DNA of 64,000 nucleotides from Lunularia cruciata (taxonomy: Eukaryota; Streptophyta; Marchantiopsida; Lunulariales; Lunulariaceae). Each line of letters begins with the position of its first letter. The stretch's first letter is position 1. The stretch covers positions 62,001 through 126,000 of the forward strand of contig CAOYZS010000005.1 in NCBI GenBank assembly GCA_948567375.1, written 5' to 3'. A program made the translations under genes and the position numbers. The notes under the pieces are model-generated. The model did not search any database, had not been told where the DNA came from, and saw only the letters and a program-made list of their open reading frames with translations. Positions 1-11,066 of this stretch are shown here, piece after piece.

Positions 1-595
1 GGCGGACCTCAGAGTGCAGTAAAGGTGACTTCGGGAGTCTTGCCAGAGGCATTAGAGGAAGTTAGAGTAAGGAAAGAAGATATTTAGGATACCCATGACT
101 TCAATTTCAGTTTTGATTGAGGATGGGATAGAAATTGAAGGATGGGGATAGAAATTGAAGGAGAAATAGCAATAGTGAATGAACCCAAAGTGCAAGATCA
201 GATAGTAAGTGTCTTCGGGTCACTTACATGAGTGATTAAGGGAAAATGGGTTGCAAATTAAAGGCGTAGATAGTGTACCCATGCTTTCAATTACAATTCT
301 TGATGAGGACATAATAGAATTAACAAAGGAATTTATAGTAGCAAAACCCGAAGTAGATAACATAGGAGTGCAGGTGTCTTTGGATTTAACATTTGACACT
401 TTAGAGAAGAGTGGGTCGAGAAATAAAGATTTAGAAGGATTACCTTCTTGTGGAATTGCAGATCAGGAAAGAGAACTGTTAGAATTGGTGGAGGAATTAG
501 GAGTTGTGAAACTTGAGGATAGAGTAGTAGTGAGTGAGGTTATTTTGGGATCAGGTTTGAAATCCGAGGAAGAAGTTGACATCGGATCGGATTAG
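1..595 (+). pseudogene. U3-ORF remnant, C-terminal region
   Basis: Reading frames here encode the C-terminal tail of the LTR-resident protein seen in full at 16265-18838. Shared elements are a D-x-x-x-x-L-P segment, SDQERELL-like ADQERELLELVEE, and the terminal EEEVDIGSD followed by a stop at about 593-595. The part before 250 matches the extra segment found at 61079-61309, so this copy belongs to the same LTR subtype as the solo LTR at 59920-61744. Stops and a short duplicated stretch (GAAGGATGGGGATAGAAATT region, 125-165) show it is not functional. Confidence 0.75.
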
Positions 596-725
596 TAACA
601 GATTTGAGATTTGAAGAGGCAGATATGAAGAGGCAGATATGAAGAGGTGCATTGTTAGTTTGGATCTACAAGTTAGAAGAGTTGTTGTAGAACGGTATAG
701 TTGTTAGAACTGTAGTTTGCTTCAC

Positions 726-733
726 TATTTAAA
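726..733 (+). promoter_or_regulatory. TATA-like box of family-U LTR
   Basis: TATTTAAA within CACTATTTAAAAATGACATTC, 676 bp before the LTR 3' end and about 130 bp after the U3-ORF stop. The same box sits at an almost identical offset in the other family-U LTRs. Promoter function is inferred from this conservation and position. Confidence 0.6.
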
Positions 734-1402
734 AATGACATTCACAGACATATATTGTTCAGTGCTCATTATTTATGAGAATAGATAAAGCAAAGTGTTG
801 TGAAGCAATGCTCGTCACTTGAGCTTGATTCCAAGTATCAACTTTGTGTCTATAATTGTGAGTGTTGGGAGAAATTTGAAGTGCAAGTCAATGTGCTTGT
901 TGGATGTTGGATTCCGCAGCCTTGATCTTCATTCTATATGTTTGATCTTGAGTGAAGTGCAATCAAAGCAATGCCTTGACAGATCTGAGAGGAATTGTAG
1001 TGTTGGTAGTATTCTGCATTTGTGAGTGCAACGTGAAGTTGATGTGAAGCAATTTCAATCGAGGAAGTTGTACGTTCATTGGAGGGATGGAACACAATTC
1101 TAAGGCAAAGTCATTTTGCAATGAAATGTCATTTTTGGGAGAGCCTAAACATTACAATCAAGATTGTTTGGAAAGATTTGATGGAGTTGTGATTAAGAAG
1201 CATGAATTCATGACAAGATTGTGAATCAATGCTTGTTACTCTCTTCTGGGTGTGGTTTCTACCTGAGAGATTAAAGACACAATCAAGAAGAACTACATTG
1301 TGACATTTGACTTTGTATTTGACTAATTTTGACTAGTATCTCTGCAGGAACAAACTTTATTTACCTGATTACCGCAAAAGTGAGATTTGCCAGGTTGTCA
1401 CA

Positions 1403-2882
1403 AATTCAGCCTTCAATGCCTCCTTCTCTTGCACATACTAGACTAACTAACCTTCAACTCCTTTAAGCAACTCCCACAATCGTTCTTCTCCCCAAGTACA
1501 TTCTACTAATTCTTGTTGCCAAGCTTGGTCCTTCTTTGCCGTGCTCTTCTTCAACTCTCTAGCTCTTCCATCATTGCTGCAATCACCTTTAAGTGTATGA
1601 CCTTGAATTGTATACCAACAACTTCTTATTTCATAGTCTTGACCAATGCTTTCTACTCCTTCAATTCTTTGCTACATTTCACAAAATTCTCCTACAAGGC
1701 ATCTAAGCTTTTCTTTCAAAGACCTACTTCAGCCCAAAGTTCTTTGGCTTCCTTCTCTCCTTGTGTTAGCTTACTCCTCAACTTTGAGGTCTGATATCTC
1801 CACTTCTTTGCTACCTCCAACTCATCCCTCACTTTTGTATGGTGGCTCCTCAACTTTGCTTTCTTATGTTGCATAAGCACCAACAAAGGACAAACAATCT
1901 TTGATAGGTACTTGACTCTGCCATCTCTTCCTTCATCATCCTTTCTATCTTTGTCATAAGTAGACATTTCTTCAGCTGGTGCCTTACCCCAAAGATGTGA
2001 TCTTTGTATCTTCCATGTCTTGCACTCTAAGCTCTCTTATTTGTTCTCAACTTTACTTGGTATGGCAACCACCACGTGAGCAATTCTCTTCATTCTTGCC
2101 ACCCTTGGAAAGATCAAGGCACACTCTTTACACATTCATCATCTAGCTCATCTACTAGCAACTCCAGACATAGCTTGTCTCTTCCTTCCATGTGGTCAAT
2201 CGCCTCATGGAACTCTTATTCTTCTTCTCCAGCAATCTCTTCTCTCAATTGCTGAACTTTGGCCTCTCCTTCATTACCACTACTTGTTACTTTGATTCAT
2301 AGTGTAAATTCTTCTTTGGCTCTTGAGGCTTCTCCCTTTGACTCCATTTCTCCTTCTGATTCTTCCTTTGAGGTCAATTCCTTCACTTTTACCAATGCAG
2401 GCTTTGGATTGAGTCTTTGTATCTTTTGGGGCTGCACCAACATAATTTGTCCTTTGGGTCTACTTCTCTTTCTTAGCATAGAGATATCCACTACTATCTT
2501 CTCCTTTCCACCCTTCAAGTAATAGTCATCACCTTCATGAACCCACTTGATGTAATATCATTCATCCCCATTTGCTTTTGTTTGCAAACTTGAGGTAGTC
2601 ACTTTCTTCCCACATACTTTCTTGATTGGCAAAACCCAAGGAAAAGTTGATATAGGTTCTTCGGATCAGGTTGTCCATCCCAATGCAAAGTCCTTTGTCT
2701 TTGGCTTCACACTTTTGCTTGTCTGACTTGAGTCCTTCTAGCTTTGACATAAGGTTGACTTCGGGTTTACACCAACTCACATGATTCTTTGCATGTTGTG
2801 TTTCTTCACATTTAGCCTTTATTCAGCTTTACCAACACACTTCTTCTTTAAAACTAAAATAAAATAAAATGTGGGTACCACA
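1403..2882 (-). repeat. Degenerate family-U LTR, 5' portion, with U3-ORF remnants
   Basis: An inverted, decayed family-U LTR fragment. Its right end is the family 5' terminus (plus strand GTGGGTACCACA at 2871-2882). The interior matches the copy at 34665-37044, beginning with the AATTCAGCCTTCAATGCC segment. Minus-strand frames at 1716-1967, 2297-2518 and 2562-2780 are scraps of the coiled-coil, acidic and N-terminal parts of the U3 ORF, broken by stops and frameshifts. Confidence 0.7.
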
Positions 2883-2935
2883 TAACCCTTCTCTCAAATG
2901 TCAATATCCCCATGAACACGGACTTTAGGTGTTTC
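2883..2935 (-). other. Polypurine-tract region and 3' tail of a lost family-U element
   Basis: The bases after the LTR terminus (TAACCCTTCTCTCAAATGTC and on) resemble the polypurine-tract side and pol tail of element 3 (19254-19310). They show that the LTR at 1403-2882 was once the 3' LTR of an element whose interior is now gone. The sequence switches abruptly at about 2936 to a plus-oriented LTR. Confidence 0.55.
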
Positions 2936-3461
2936 AAAGTGCAAGTCAATGTGTTTGTTGGATGTTGGATTCCATAGCTTTAATCTTCAATTTATGTGTC
3001 TGATCTTGAGTGAAGTGCAATCAAAACAATGCCTTGATGGATGTGAAAGAAAATGTAGTGTTGGTAGTATTTTGCAGTTGTGAGTGCAGGGTTGAGTTGA
3101 CGTGAAGTAATTTTGATCAAGGAAGTTGTGCCTTTAGTGGAGGGATGGAACACAATTCTAAGGCAAAGTTGTTTTGCAAAAAAGAAGCCATTTTTGAGAG
3201 AGACTGAATCACCACAATTGAGATTTTTTGGACAAAATTGAAAATTTTGTGATTATGGGTGACAAATTGTTGTGATGAGACTAGGATTAGTGTTTCTTAC
3301 TCTCTTCAAGGTGTAGTTTCTACCTAAGATATTAAAGAAGAACTCATGAAGAACTACATTATTACTTTTCTTTGTATTTGAACATCTCTAACTCGTATCT
3401 CTGTGGGAACAAAGTTTACTTACCTGATTACTGCAAAAGTGGTACTTACCAAGTCGTCACA
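2936..3461 (+). repeat. Family-U LTR fragment (R/U5 end)
   Basis: A plus-oriented family-U LTR 3' end. It starts inside the LTR at CAAAGTGCAAGTCAATGTG, homologous to about 880 in the first copy, and ends with the degenerate terminus ACCAAGTCGTCACA. It has no U3 ORF. It abuts another LTR end (3462-4264), so two partial LTRs lie in tandem, probably after a deletion or unequal recombination. Confidence 0.65.
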
Positions 3462-4264
3462 GATGAGTACTAGATTTGAAATTGAAAGAAGCAGATTCAT
3501 TCAGAGGTGGTTTGTCATTTTGGATTCGTAGGTTGGTAAAATTGTTATACTATGGTATATTTGTTAGATAACTATAAGTGCTTTGCTATTGAAAGGAAGC
3601 ATTTGTACTATGTTGTTGTTCAGTATTCATATTTATGAACATAGATAAAGCAAAGTATTGTATCTTAGTGCTTGTCATTTAAGCTTAATTCCAAGTATCA
3701 AGTTTGTGTTTGTGTTTGTGAGTGCTTGGAGAATTTTGAATTGCAAGTCAATCTGCTTGTTGGATGTTGGATTCCACAGTGCTGATCTTCATTCTGTGTG
3801 TTTGATCTTGAGTGAAGTGTAATCAAAGCAATGCCTTGACAGATTTGAGAGGAATTGTAGTGTTGGTAGTATTTTGCATTTGTGAGTGCAACGTAAGTTT
3901 GATGTGAAGCACGTTCAATTGAGGAAATTGTGCCTTCAATGGAGGAGTGGAATGCAATTTTGAGACAAAGTAGTTTCATAGTGAAGTAGTCATCTTTGGG
4001 AGAATTTGAATCATCACAATCAAGATTGTTTGGAAATATTTGATGGAGTTGTGATTAAGAGAGTTGTTAATTTGTGTCAAGATTGCAAATTAGTACTTGT
4101 TACTCTCTTTTGGGTGTGGTTTCTACCTAAGAGATTGAAGATGCAACCAAGAAGAAGAAAGTGTTATTGTTTACTTTGTATTTGACCTTTCTTGACTTGT
4201 ATCTCCGTGGGAACAAACTTTACTTATTGATTACCGCAAAAATGATACTTGCCAAGTTATCACA
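3462..4264 (+). repeat. 5' LTR of element 1 (3' part only)
   Basis: This is the retained end of the 5' LTR of element 1. It begins next to where the U3-ORF stop would be and runs through R/U5 to the terminus CCAAGTTATCACA at 4264. The following bases, TGATTTT then a primer-binding-like site, match the arrangement at the 5' end of element 3. The TATA-like box is degenerate here (CTATTGAAAGGAAG near 3585). Confidence 0.7.
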
Positions 4265-4271
4265 TGATTTT

Positions 4272-4289
4272 TGGTGCCACTACCAAGAA
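4272..4289 (+). other. Primer-binding site of element 1 (degenerate, tRNA-Asp type)
   Basis: TGGTGCCACTACCAAG lies 7 bases after the LTR end. It aligns with the better-preserved site of element 3 (24597-24614), which is complementary to a plant tRNA-Asp 3' end. Several positions have changed. Confidence 0.55.
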
Positions 4290-4299
4290 TACAAATCTT

Positions 4300-6545
4300 A
4301 GGAGTGGAAGAATACTAAGCCAAATCTGAAATTGAGTCTCCAACAAATATGAATATCTACATCAAGAGAACAATGGGAAGAGAGAGTTTGTAAGCAAACT
4401 TTGCACCGTGAAGCAAAGAAAGCCAAAAGAGCCATATCACCTTTGACAAAATTGAGGAGGAGGCGTTGGACTTGCAACCTCTTCACAAAGTTCAAGAAAC
4501 CTTGAAAGACCTCGAGTAGAAGAAACAAGAGACCGGGTGGTGGGGTTACTTTGCATCTCCAAATCTCAAGAAGAAGAAAGATGCAAGTGGACAAACATAT
4601 TCATTACGACCTAGTACATTAACTCCCTCTAGAGTTGTCAAGGGAGCTTGTGTCATAAAAGAATTCATTCATGAGAAGATAGCACAAATCTTGATGGAAT
4701 GAGAGTGTCAATATCTTCTCCATATGATTCCTTGACTTGGTTGAAGGGATTTGAAAGAGCCAACTAAAGAAATTGAGCCTATGTCTCCAACTTGGGTTGA
4801 ATTTGACATATCAACAAAAGATCCATCTATTGACAAAGATCCCACCATGAATTTGGTGAACCCTTGGGCTGAATTTGATGCACAAACCCAACTAGTACCT
4901 TGGGTCCATTAAGCTCCACATTACCAGAGCTTGTTTTCCAAAGTTATAGAATGACTTTGCTACTTGTTACCCAACATGCCTATCAAAAGTACAAGGGGAT
5001 AGAACAAGATGAAGACACTAGTCAATTCATCAAAGAATTTGAAATCATCTCCTTTGCTGATAAGGAGCATGACTCTGCCAACTGATTGTGAATTTTCCCG
5101 AGTCTACTTTGAAAAAAGGCTTGGTTCAGACCAATAGACTGGGTGGACTTAAGAAACAATTTCTTGGAGTGATTTTGGGAAGTTGATTATGATACGAGTG
5201 TCTTTGTGGCACTCAATGATTTGGATTGAGTAAAGAAGGAGAAGTTGAGAGACTACTCTAAGCGGTTCATGGCCTTATTGAACCAAGTTCCAAAGCAATG
5301 TGGTGAGGGGGGTTACTCCGATGCCCAATCCATCACCTGGTTACTTTGTGGATTGTCACAAGAGATTTTTATCTTTGCCAGGGAGAGGAATGTAACTTCC
5401 TTGGACAAAGTGCTCAAACATATCACTAGATATGAGATGGCCCTCTCTCAATATTTTGATAACCAAAGGAATCGGGAGAAGAAAGGCAAGAAGCCCAAAC
5501 AAAGAGCTTCTTGTAGCACCTCCCCTTCTTTGGAAGAATCCTCCATGTCTTCAAGTTCTTCTTCAAAATCAAAAGAAGAATCAAAGCCAAGAAGAATAAA
5601 AAGACAAGGAGGAAAGAAACCATCGACACCTCAAACAAAAAGTGTAAATAAGACCAACAATAAGATGGAGACTCTTATTAAAGAGTTTGCAGATTTCAAG
5701 ATCCAAATAATTGGGGCAAAGGACCAAAGAAAGCCTCCTTTGTTTGGCAGACCAAATGTATGGTGCATTGTGTGTGGCAAGTCAGGCCATGCCAACATGG
5801 AGTGTTTGACCCAAACTGCATTTCCAATACAACAAATCGATTGGGTTTTGAGATGGGACAAAAATGACAAGGAAGAGGTAGTGTACCTAACACAAGAAGT
5901 ATAGCCTCAAGCCAGCACATCATACAAGGTCCAAGGTATGGACCCAAGGAGTATAATAACAACAATGCTCTTCAACAAAGATCACCAATGGGCAACCAGA
6001 ATCAACCTCAAAATGGTCCACCAGGTGCATGTTATAATTGTGGCTCTATGGGCCATTGGTCTCCAAATTGCCTTGAGTCAAGGCATCAGGTTGGGTATGT
6101 TCCACTATGTTCCACTATGTTGAAATTGTAAAGGATTGGGCCACACTAGAAATCAATGCTCGTAACCACCTAACCCAAAGCCATTGGTGAAGTATGTATA
6201 GACACCAGCTGAGCGCATTGTGCTTCAGTTGAAAGAGGATACTGATGCAAAATAGAGGAAGAAAGACCTCAAGAAGGGAGTCTGGCATGTGAAGGAGAAT
6301 GGTCGGACCTCAAAATTTTGAAAGTTGAGACACGCTTGGGTAAGAAGAAGCGTGATCCCAAACAAGTGAGCACTACTTCTTCATCTTGACAAAAGGCAAA
6401 GAGGCTGAGCAATCCTTTTTGAAAAGGTAGAGAAGATCCTAGCAAAAGCTAAAGCCAAGGCCTTGCAGAAAGAAATCAAAGAGGCAATACAAAGAACTTG
6501 GGAGATGAGTTTGGAGGAGGATAAAAAGATGAAGCCTCTAGATTA
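4300..6545 (+). pseudogene. gag: Element 1 gag pseudogene (capsid region and zinc knuckles)
   Basis: Degenerate gag of an old Ty3/gypsy element related to element 3. In order: an N-terminal region with GWWGYFASP-like sequence (about 4530), a proline-rich linker, and then a region at about 4900-5740 that element 3 lacks. That region contains a retrotransposon-capsid-like pattern ending in a KLRDYSKRFMALLNQVP stretch (from 5245). Next are a CCHC zinc knuckle (CIVCGKSGHANMEC, about 5767-5808) and a second one (CYNCGSMGHWSPNC, about 6028-6070). Many stops and frameshifts rule out function. The longest open piece is 5245-5904. It matters chiefly as the reference for what is missing from the gag of element 3. 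Confidence 0.75.
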
Positions 6546-6548
6546 TTA

Positions 6549-7508
6549 ATGGACATCAGATCTAAAGTAAAGGATTTGATCCAAGCTAATGTGAGTAAAC
6601 TTGAAGAACCTCAAGTCAAGAGCACCGATACTCTGGTCACCATCTTGAAGCATCATGAAGTCCAATTTGAACAAGGAGAGACTTTGAACCCAAAGACAAA
6701 GGTGAAGAAGGAGAAGTTAAGAGGAGTACCCCAATATGATATTGTGGTAGATTTGGCATCCATGAATGCTAATGTCACATTTAAGCAATTGTGGGAGGAC
6801 AACAAGCTACACAAGAAGCAACTGAGTTTAGCCCTCAAGAAAGTAAGTGTGATGACTAAGAAGGACTTGGTTGCAATTAATCGTATTGAGCAAGAAGATT
6901 TAGGTTCTCCTGAAGTAGATGCGGAGGTTGCGGGCTGCATGATCACATCCATATACATTGATTCAGGGTCTGTGGTGAATGTCATGATAGAAAACACCGC
7001 ATGTCATTTGAGGTATCATATGTTTGAGCCTACACTCCAAATTTTGAAATTTGTGGATCAAACCAAGAGATGACCATTGGGCATATTGTCAAACATTACT
7101 ATGATCATTGGAGGGGTGCCCTTCAAGTTAAATTACATTGTGTTGAGACCAGTAACAAAAATTGGTTACCCATTGTTGATTGGAGGACCCAAGTTATACA
7201 ATGTCCAAGTTGTCATGGATGGCACCAATAGAAGCTACAATTTGTCATGGATTGGCACCAATAGAAGCTACGGTTTAAGGACATTGCATCCAAAGTTGGT
7301 GATTGTGAGTTGGAAAAAGGTTCCCTACCTTAGGGAAACAACTTTGTCAAAAAACAAAGATGAATCTGAAGATTCATTATCTTTGTCTTCCAAAGACTCC
7401 AAAGACAAAGTCCAAGTCAATTACTTGGAATGCTATGAGGTAGAGGTCAAAGACAAAGACCCATATGACATCACCTCAAGTGAAAATGATTTGGAGGAAG
7501 TGGGTTGA
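6549..7508 (+). pseudogene. Element 1 protease pseudogene
   Basis: The best-preserved segment of element 1. It encodes the gag-protease linker and a retroviral-type aspartic protease with the active-site triplet in context IDSGSVVNVM (about 6955-6990) and a later YPLLIGGPKLY strand. A stop (TGA) at 7071 breaks the frame; the frame continues from 7077. It ends in an acidic linker CYEVEVKDKDPYD that reads straight toward RT. At the matching place element 3 has one extra A and a frameshift. Confidence 0.75.
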
Positions 7509-7569
7509 TTGTAGTTTGACTCAGGTTAAGCTGAGTCATTCACATTGAAGGAGTCATCAACCCCAATGA

Positions 7570-9085
7570 TTGTGAAGGCATTGTCTTGTCCAAAGAATTT
7601 TTTTTGAAGATTTTGAACACAATCACTTTGGAGGAGTTGGCAAGATACACTGCCCTATTTATAAAATACTAGGATGTATTTTCTTGGTAGATTGATCAAA
7701 TGTGGGTTATTCCATGCCAACTTGAAGAACATTGGATTGATCTTGTTGAAGGTGCAATTCTAGTTTAGCAAAGGTGGTATCACCTGAACACAAAGTACTC
7801 ACTCTTAGTGAAAGATGAAATGAACAAGTACTTAAAGGCAAAAATAATCTTTCCCATCTTGAGCAATGATTGAGTTTCCTCCATTGTCATTGTTCCAAAG
7901 AAGAAAACTTGAAATATTTGAGTGTGCCAACACTTTTTCAAGCTGAATGCAATCACAAGGAAGGATCATCATCCCTTACCTTTTATCAATAAAATTTTGG
8001 ACCAAGTAGTTAGTCATCCTTGCTATAGTTTTCTTGATGGATTTTCAAGCTATAATCAAGTATCCAATGAAGAAGAAGATGAGGACAAAACCACATTCAC
8101 CACCAATTGGGACACTTTTTCTTACAATCAAATGCCCTTCAGGTTGTATAATGCTCCTACTACTTTCCAATGGATGATGAATGCAATCTTCAAAGATTTT
8201 ATACACAAATTTGTGGAAGTCTTCTTTGATGATTTTTGTGTGTTTGAGCAAAGAGAATTACATTTGGATTACCTTTGCTAAAATCTTGAAAGGTGTAATT
8301 TTTCTAGCTTTTCATTACACCTTAGGAAATGCTTCTTTGCATGAAATAAGGTATTCTTCTAGGGCATTGTGTGTCAAGCCGAGGTATTGAAGTTAATGTC
8401 ATTAGGTGAAAGTCATCTTAGCTTTGGAATCCTCTAAAAACATTTTGGAGCTGAGGGCCTTCTTGAGACATGTCGGATATTACAGACGCTTCATATCAAA
8501 CTATGGGGTGCTAGCTGCACCCCTCACAAAGTGTCTAAATAAGTCCAAAGGTTACTTGTGGGAAGTAGAACAAAAAGAAACTTTCCAAGTGTTGAAGAAG
8601 AAACTAGTTAAAGCACTAATTATGATCCCAAATTGGGATGCCCTTTTTCATGTGTATGTGGACACTTTGTCCATGGTAATTGTAGTCATCTTAAGTCAAA
8701 AGGATGACAAGAAAAGACTATCCAATTTACTATGCCAATCAACAACTTTCAGGTGTAGAAAAGAACTCTTCAATGACTGAAAGAGAAGCACCCAGAATGG
8801 TGTATGCTTGCAAGGAGTTTTGCCATTATTTGTTAGGATACTAGTTTGTCTTCTATGTGGACTATTATCAAGAAAGCGGATTTGTTTTGGCAAATTGCAA
8901 GATGGATCTTGTTGTTACAAGAATTTACATACATTGTACAAGTAAGGAAGGGAGCTTTGCATTCAAATGTGGACTTCCTATCTAGGTTGGAAACTCAAGA
9001 CCAAGACTTGGAGGTTGATGATATGTTTCTTGATGAAGAGCTGTATCATTTAATGGCAATGAAAAGTACAAGGTATGCGGTTTAA
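7570..9085 (+). pseudogene. Element 1 reverse transcriptase and RNase H pseudogene
   Basis: Decayed RT/RNase H. Recognisable blocks are RKDHHPLPF (about 7960), SFLDGFSSYNQV, FTTNWDTFSYNQMPF (about 8095), and VEVFFDDFCVF (about 8215). In the last, the usual Y of the YxDD catalytic motif is F, as in element 3 (FIDD). These are followed by LRAFLRHVGYYRRF (about 8450), an RNase H first Asp in YVDTLSM (about 8655), and the connection to integrase. Multiple stops (for example near 7510, 8281 and 8781) and frameshifts are present. Confidence 0.75.
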
Positions 9086-10236
9086 TATCACTATCTACAT
9101 ACTTGCCATTATCTTGAGAGATTGGACCCAAAGCAGAGGGCAGTCTTCCTCAAGAAGATGGGACCATACCAGCTAAAACACAACATTCTATTTAGAATGG
9201 GCAAAGACAAAGTACTCTGGAGATGCTTAGAGGCATATAAAGTTGGAGGAGTAATTGAGTCCTTGCACTCAAAAGCATCAAGAGGACACTATGCCCTAAA
9301 GAATACTATAAAGAAGATTCTTTCAACAGGGTATTGGTGGCCTATGATGTATAAGGACACTTGTGCCCATATCCAAAGTTGTGATGCTTGTCAAAGAACA
9401 TGAAACCCAACAGCTACTTCCCAATGGCCTTTGAGACCAATTTCACCCTTGACCCCATGTGAGAAATGGGGAATTGGTTTTGTGGGTCCAACCAATGATT
9501 CAATTCATGAGGAAGAGATACATCTTAGTGTGCCAATTATGACCAAGATGGTTGAGGCCAAGGCAACTAAGAGAGATGATGCAAAAATAGTTGTAGAATT
9601 TTTCTTTTAAAACATCATTTCACATTATAGATGACCTCTAGAATTGGTCAGTGATCAAGGAACTTTTTTTTTGAACATTGTGGTGAAAGCATTAACCAAT
9701 TAATTCTAGATTAAACATCAAAATGCAATTCCTTACAATCCAAAAGTGAATGGCCTAACAGAGAAAGCAAATGGATTTTTGTGCAAAATTTTGAATAAAG
9801 TGACGGTCAATTATACCTACAATTGGGACACAAAGTTACCAACAACTTTGTGGGCATATAGAATGACTGAAGATATCACAACCAAAAAAAATCCCTACTT
9901 CTTGACATACGGCTTGCATTTCATACTACCAATTGAATTTGAAGTACTGACATATTGGATTCTTTGTGAGGAATGATTGTTAGAGGAAGAAAGTTAGGAT
10001 CTTTGGATCCATCAACTAATGTGGTTACAAGAGAAAAGAGACAATGCAATGCAAACCATGAAGGAAGTACAAGAACAACAGAAAGTCAGGCACAATAAGT
10101 GAATAAAGCATGTTATTGTTTAGGAGGGCAATTTGGTGCTACATATATGACAATAATTGGATATTTTTTCTAGGCAAGTTTCACCTTAGGTGGATGGGGC
10201 CATACCATGTGATGCACATTTATGACAATAGTTCTA
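9086..10236 (+). pseudogene. Element 1 integrase pseudogene (5' part; interrupted by element 2)
   Basis: Integrase remnants. They include the zinc-binding end with LHSKASRGHYALKNT and QSCDACQRT (9122-9403), a damaged catalytic core, and a C-terminal region with MNGLTEKANGFLCKILNKV (about 9746) holding the catalytic Glu context. The tail reads HLRWMGPYH (about 10175-10205). The frame is cut at 10236 by element 2 and resumes at 30749. An in-frame TAG at 9995-9997 occupies the same position as the stop in the integrase of element 3 (19637-19639). Confidence 0.75.
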
Positions 10237-10342
10237 TGTCATGCGTATATACATCACTACACAACATACATCGCTGTCAACATCATACACTATAAAAGCA
10301 CAACTCACACATAAGTCATACATAGACTCTAAAGTGCCACAA
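10237..10342 (-). repeat. 106-bp repeat A, outer copy (element 2 left end)
   Basis: From TGTCATGCGTATATAC to GTGCCACAA. It is nearly identical to 10794-10899 (106 bp each, a few substitutions). This copy forms the outer end of the element and abuts the target duplication. Repeat A is absent from the right end of the element, where block B is directly terminal. Confidence 0.85.
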
Positions 10343-10791
10343 TAATCAGATTGCTTAACATTCTCAACTCAACTCAACTCAGATCAGTACTTGATCTGTC
10401 ACTCTATAAACTGCCAACAACTGGGCATTGATTACAGTCAAGCCACACCCACTCAAGCATAGAGAATCCAGGTGGCGCTCGCCGGCCTCTGTCCACCATA
10501 GCCAGGAACTCGAAAGCTCAACATCAGAGAAGTGAGCTCTCTGGAGCTCACTTCAAAACTATACCCCCTGGACTCGAGCTAGCCCTGAAACCCTAACGGT
10601 CCTGCTGACGGCACACTCGACGGTGCAAACGGTGCAAAGTGACGGTGGGCCCCACCGTGAAGTCAGCACCTCAAACACAAAATCTAACCGTCAGAAAGTA
10701 GTCCCTGAGAAACTGCTAGAATAACTCTAACTACCATCACTGGAACTCCAGTGTCCGAGCATCTAGATGCGGAACTACAAATGGCGTGACA
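10343..10791 (-). repeat. 3' LTR core (block B, 449 bp) of element 2
   Basis: From TAATCAGATTGC to ATGGCGTGACA. It matches 30295-30743 over the same 449-bp length with about ten substitutions by eye and no indel, so the pair behaves as LTR sequence of moderate age. It is flanked on both sides by copies of repeat A. Confidence 0.9.
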
Positions 10792-10793
10792 GT

Positions 10794-10899
10794 TGTCGTG
10801 CGTATATACATCGCTACACAACATACATCGCTGTCAACATCATACACTATAAAAGCACAACTCACACATAAGTCATACATAGACTCTAAAGTGCCACAA
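10794..10899 (-). repeat. 106-bp repeat A, inner copy
   Basis: TGTCGTGCGTATATACATCG to GTGCCACAA, a direct repeat of 10237-10342. It lies between block B and the purine-rich tract, where an LTR would be expected to start. Confidence 0.85.
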
Positions 10900-10912
10900 T
10901 CGCCCCCTAGCT
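10900..10912 (-). other. Polypurine-tract candidate of element 2
   Basis: On the minus strand this reads GCTAGGGGGCGAT, directly upstream of repeat A. It is the only purine-rich run next to the 3' terminal repeats. If it is the plus-strand primer site, the LTR should begin with repeat A rather than block B. Confidence 0.45.
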
Positions 10913-11066
10913 GGCGGTTAGGTCCCTCTAACTCCAGATAGCCATCTACTCTAAGTATATGGTATACCCTTTAATGGGCAAAGATCAGGAGGCCGGGTGC
11001 TATGGAGCCCCATCGTTAGTCGCCTGTCTGCAATCTATACCATATAAAGAATGAACTAGCTATAGG
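10913..11066. other. Short noncoding 3' region of element 2
   Basis: Untranslated sequence between the polyprotein stop and the purine tract. No further ORF or motif seen. Confidence 0.5.

Larger units (their letters stand above)
1..1402 (+). repeat. Family-U LTR, 3' portion (left end outside window)
   Basis: This is the downstream part of a family-U LTR in plus orientation. It ends at 1402 with the family terminus GCCAGGTTGTCACA, the reverse complement of the first bases of the LTRs at 15472 and 24622. It carries the C-terminal part of the U3 ORF (1-595), the family TATA-like box (726-733) and the R/U5 region. The sequence directly after it (1403 on) matches the interior of an inverted family-U LTR, so this copy appears to have inserted into an older relative. 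Its left end and target duplication lie outside the window. Confidence 0.85.

Noticed and set aside
10237-10899. Repeats A as a CRISPR or satellite array
   Set aside because: There are only two copies, separated by an LTR core, in a retrotransposon context.
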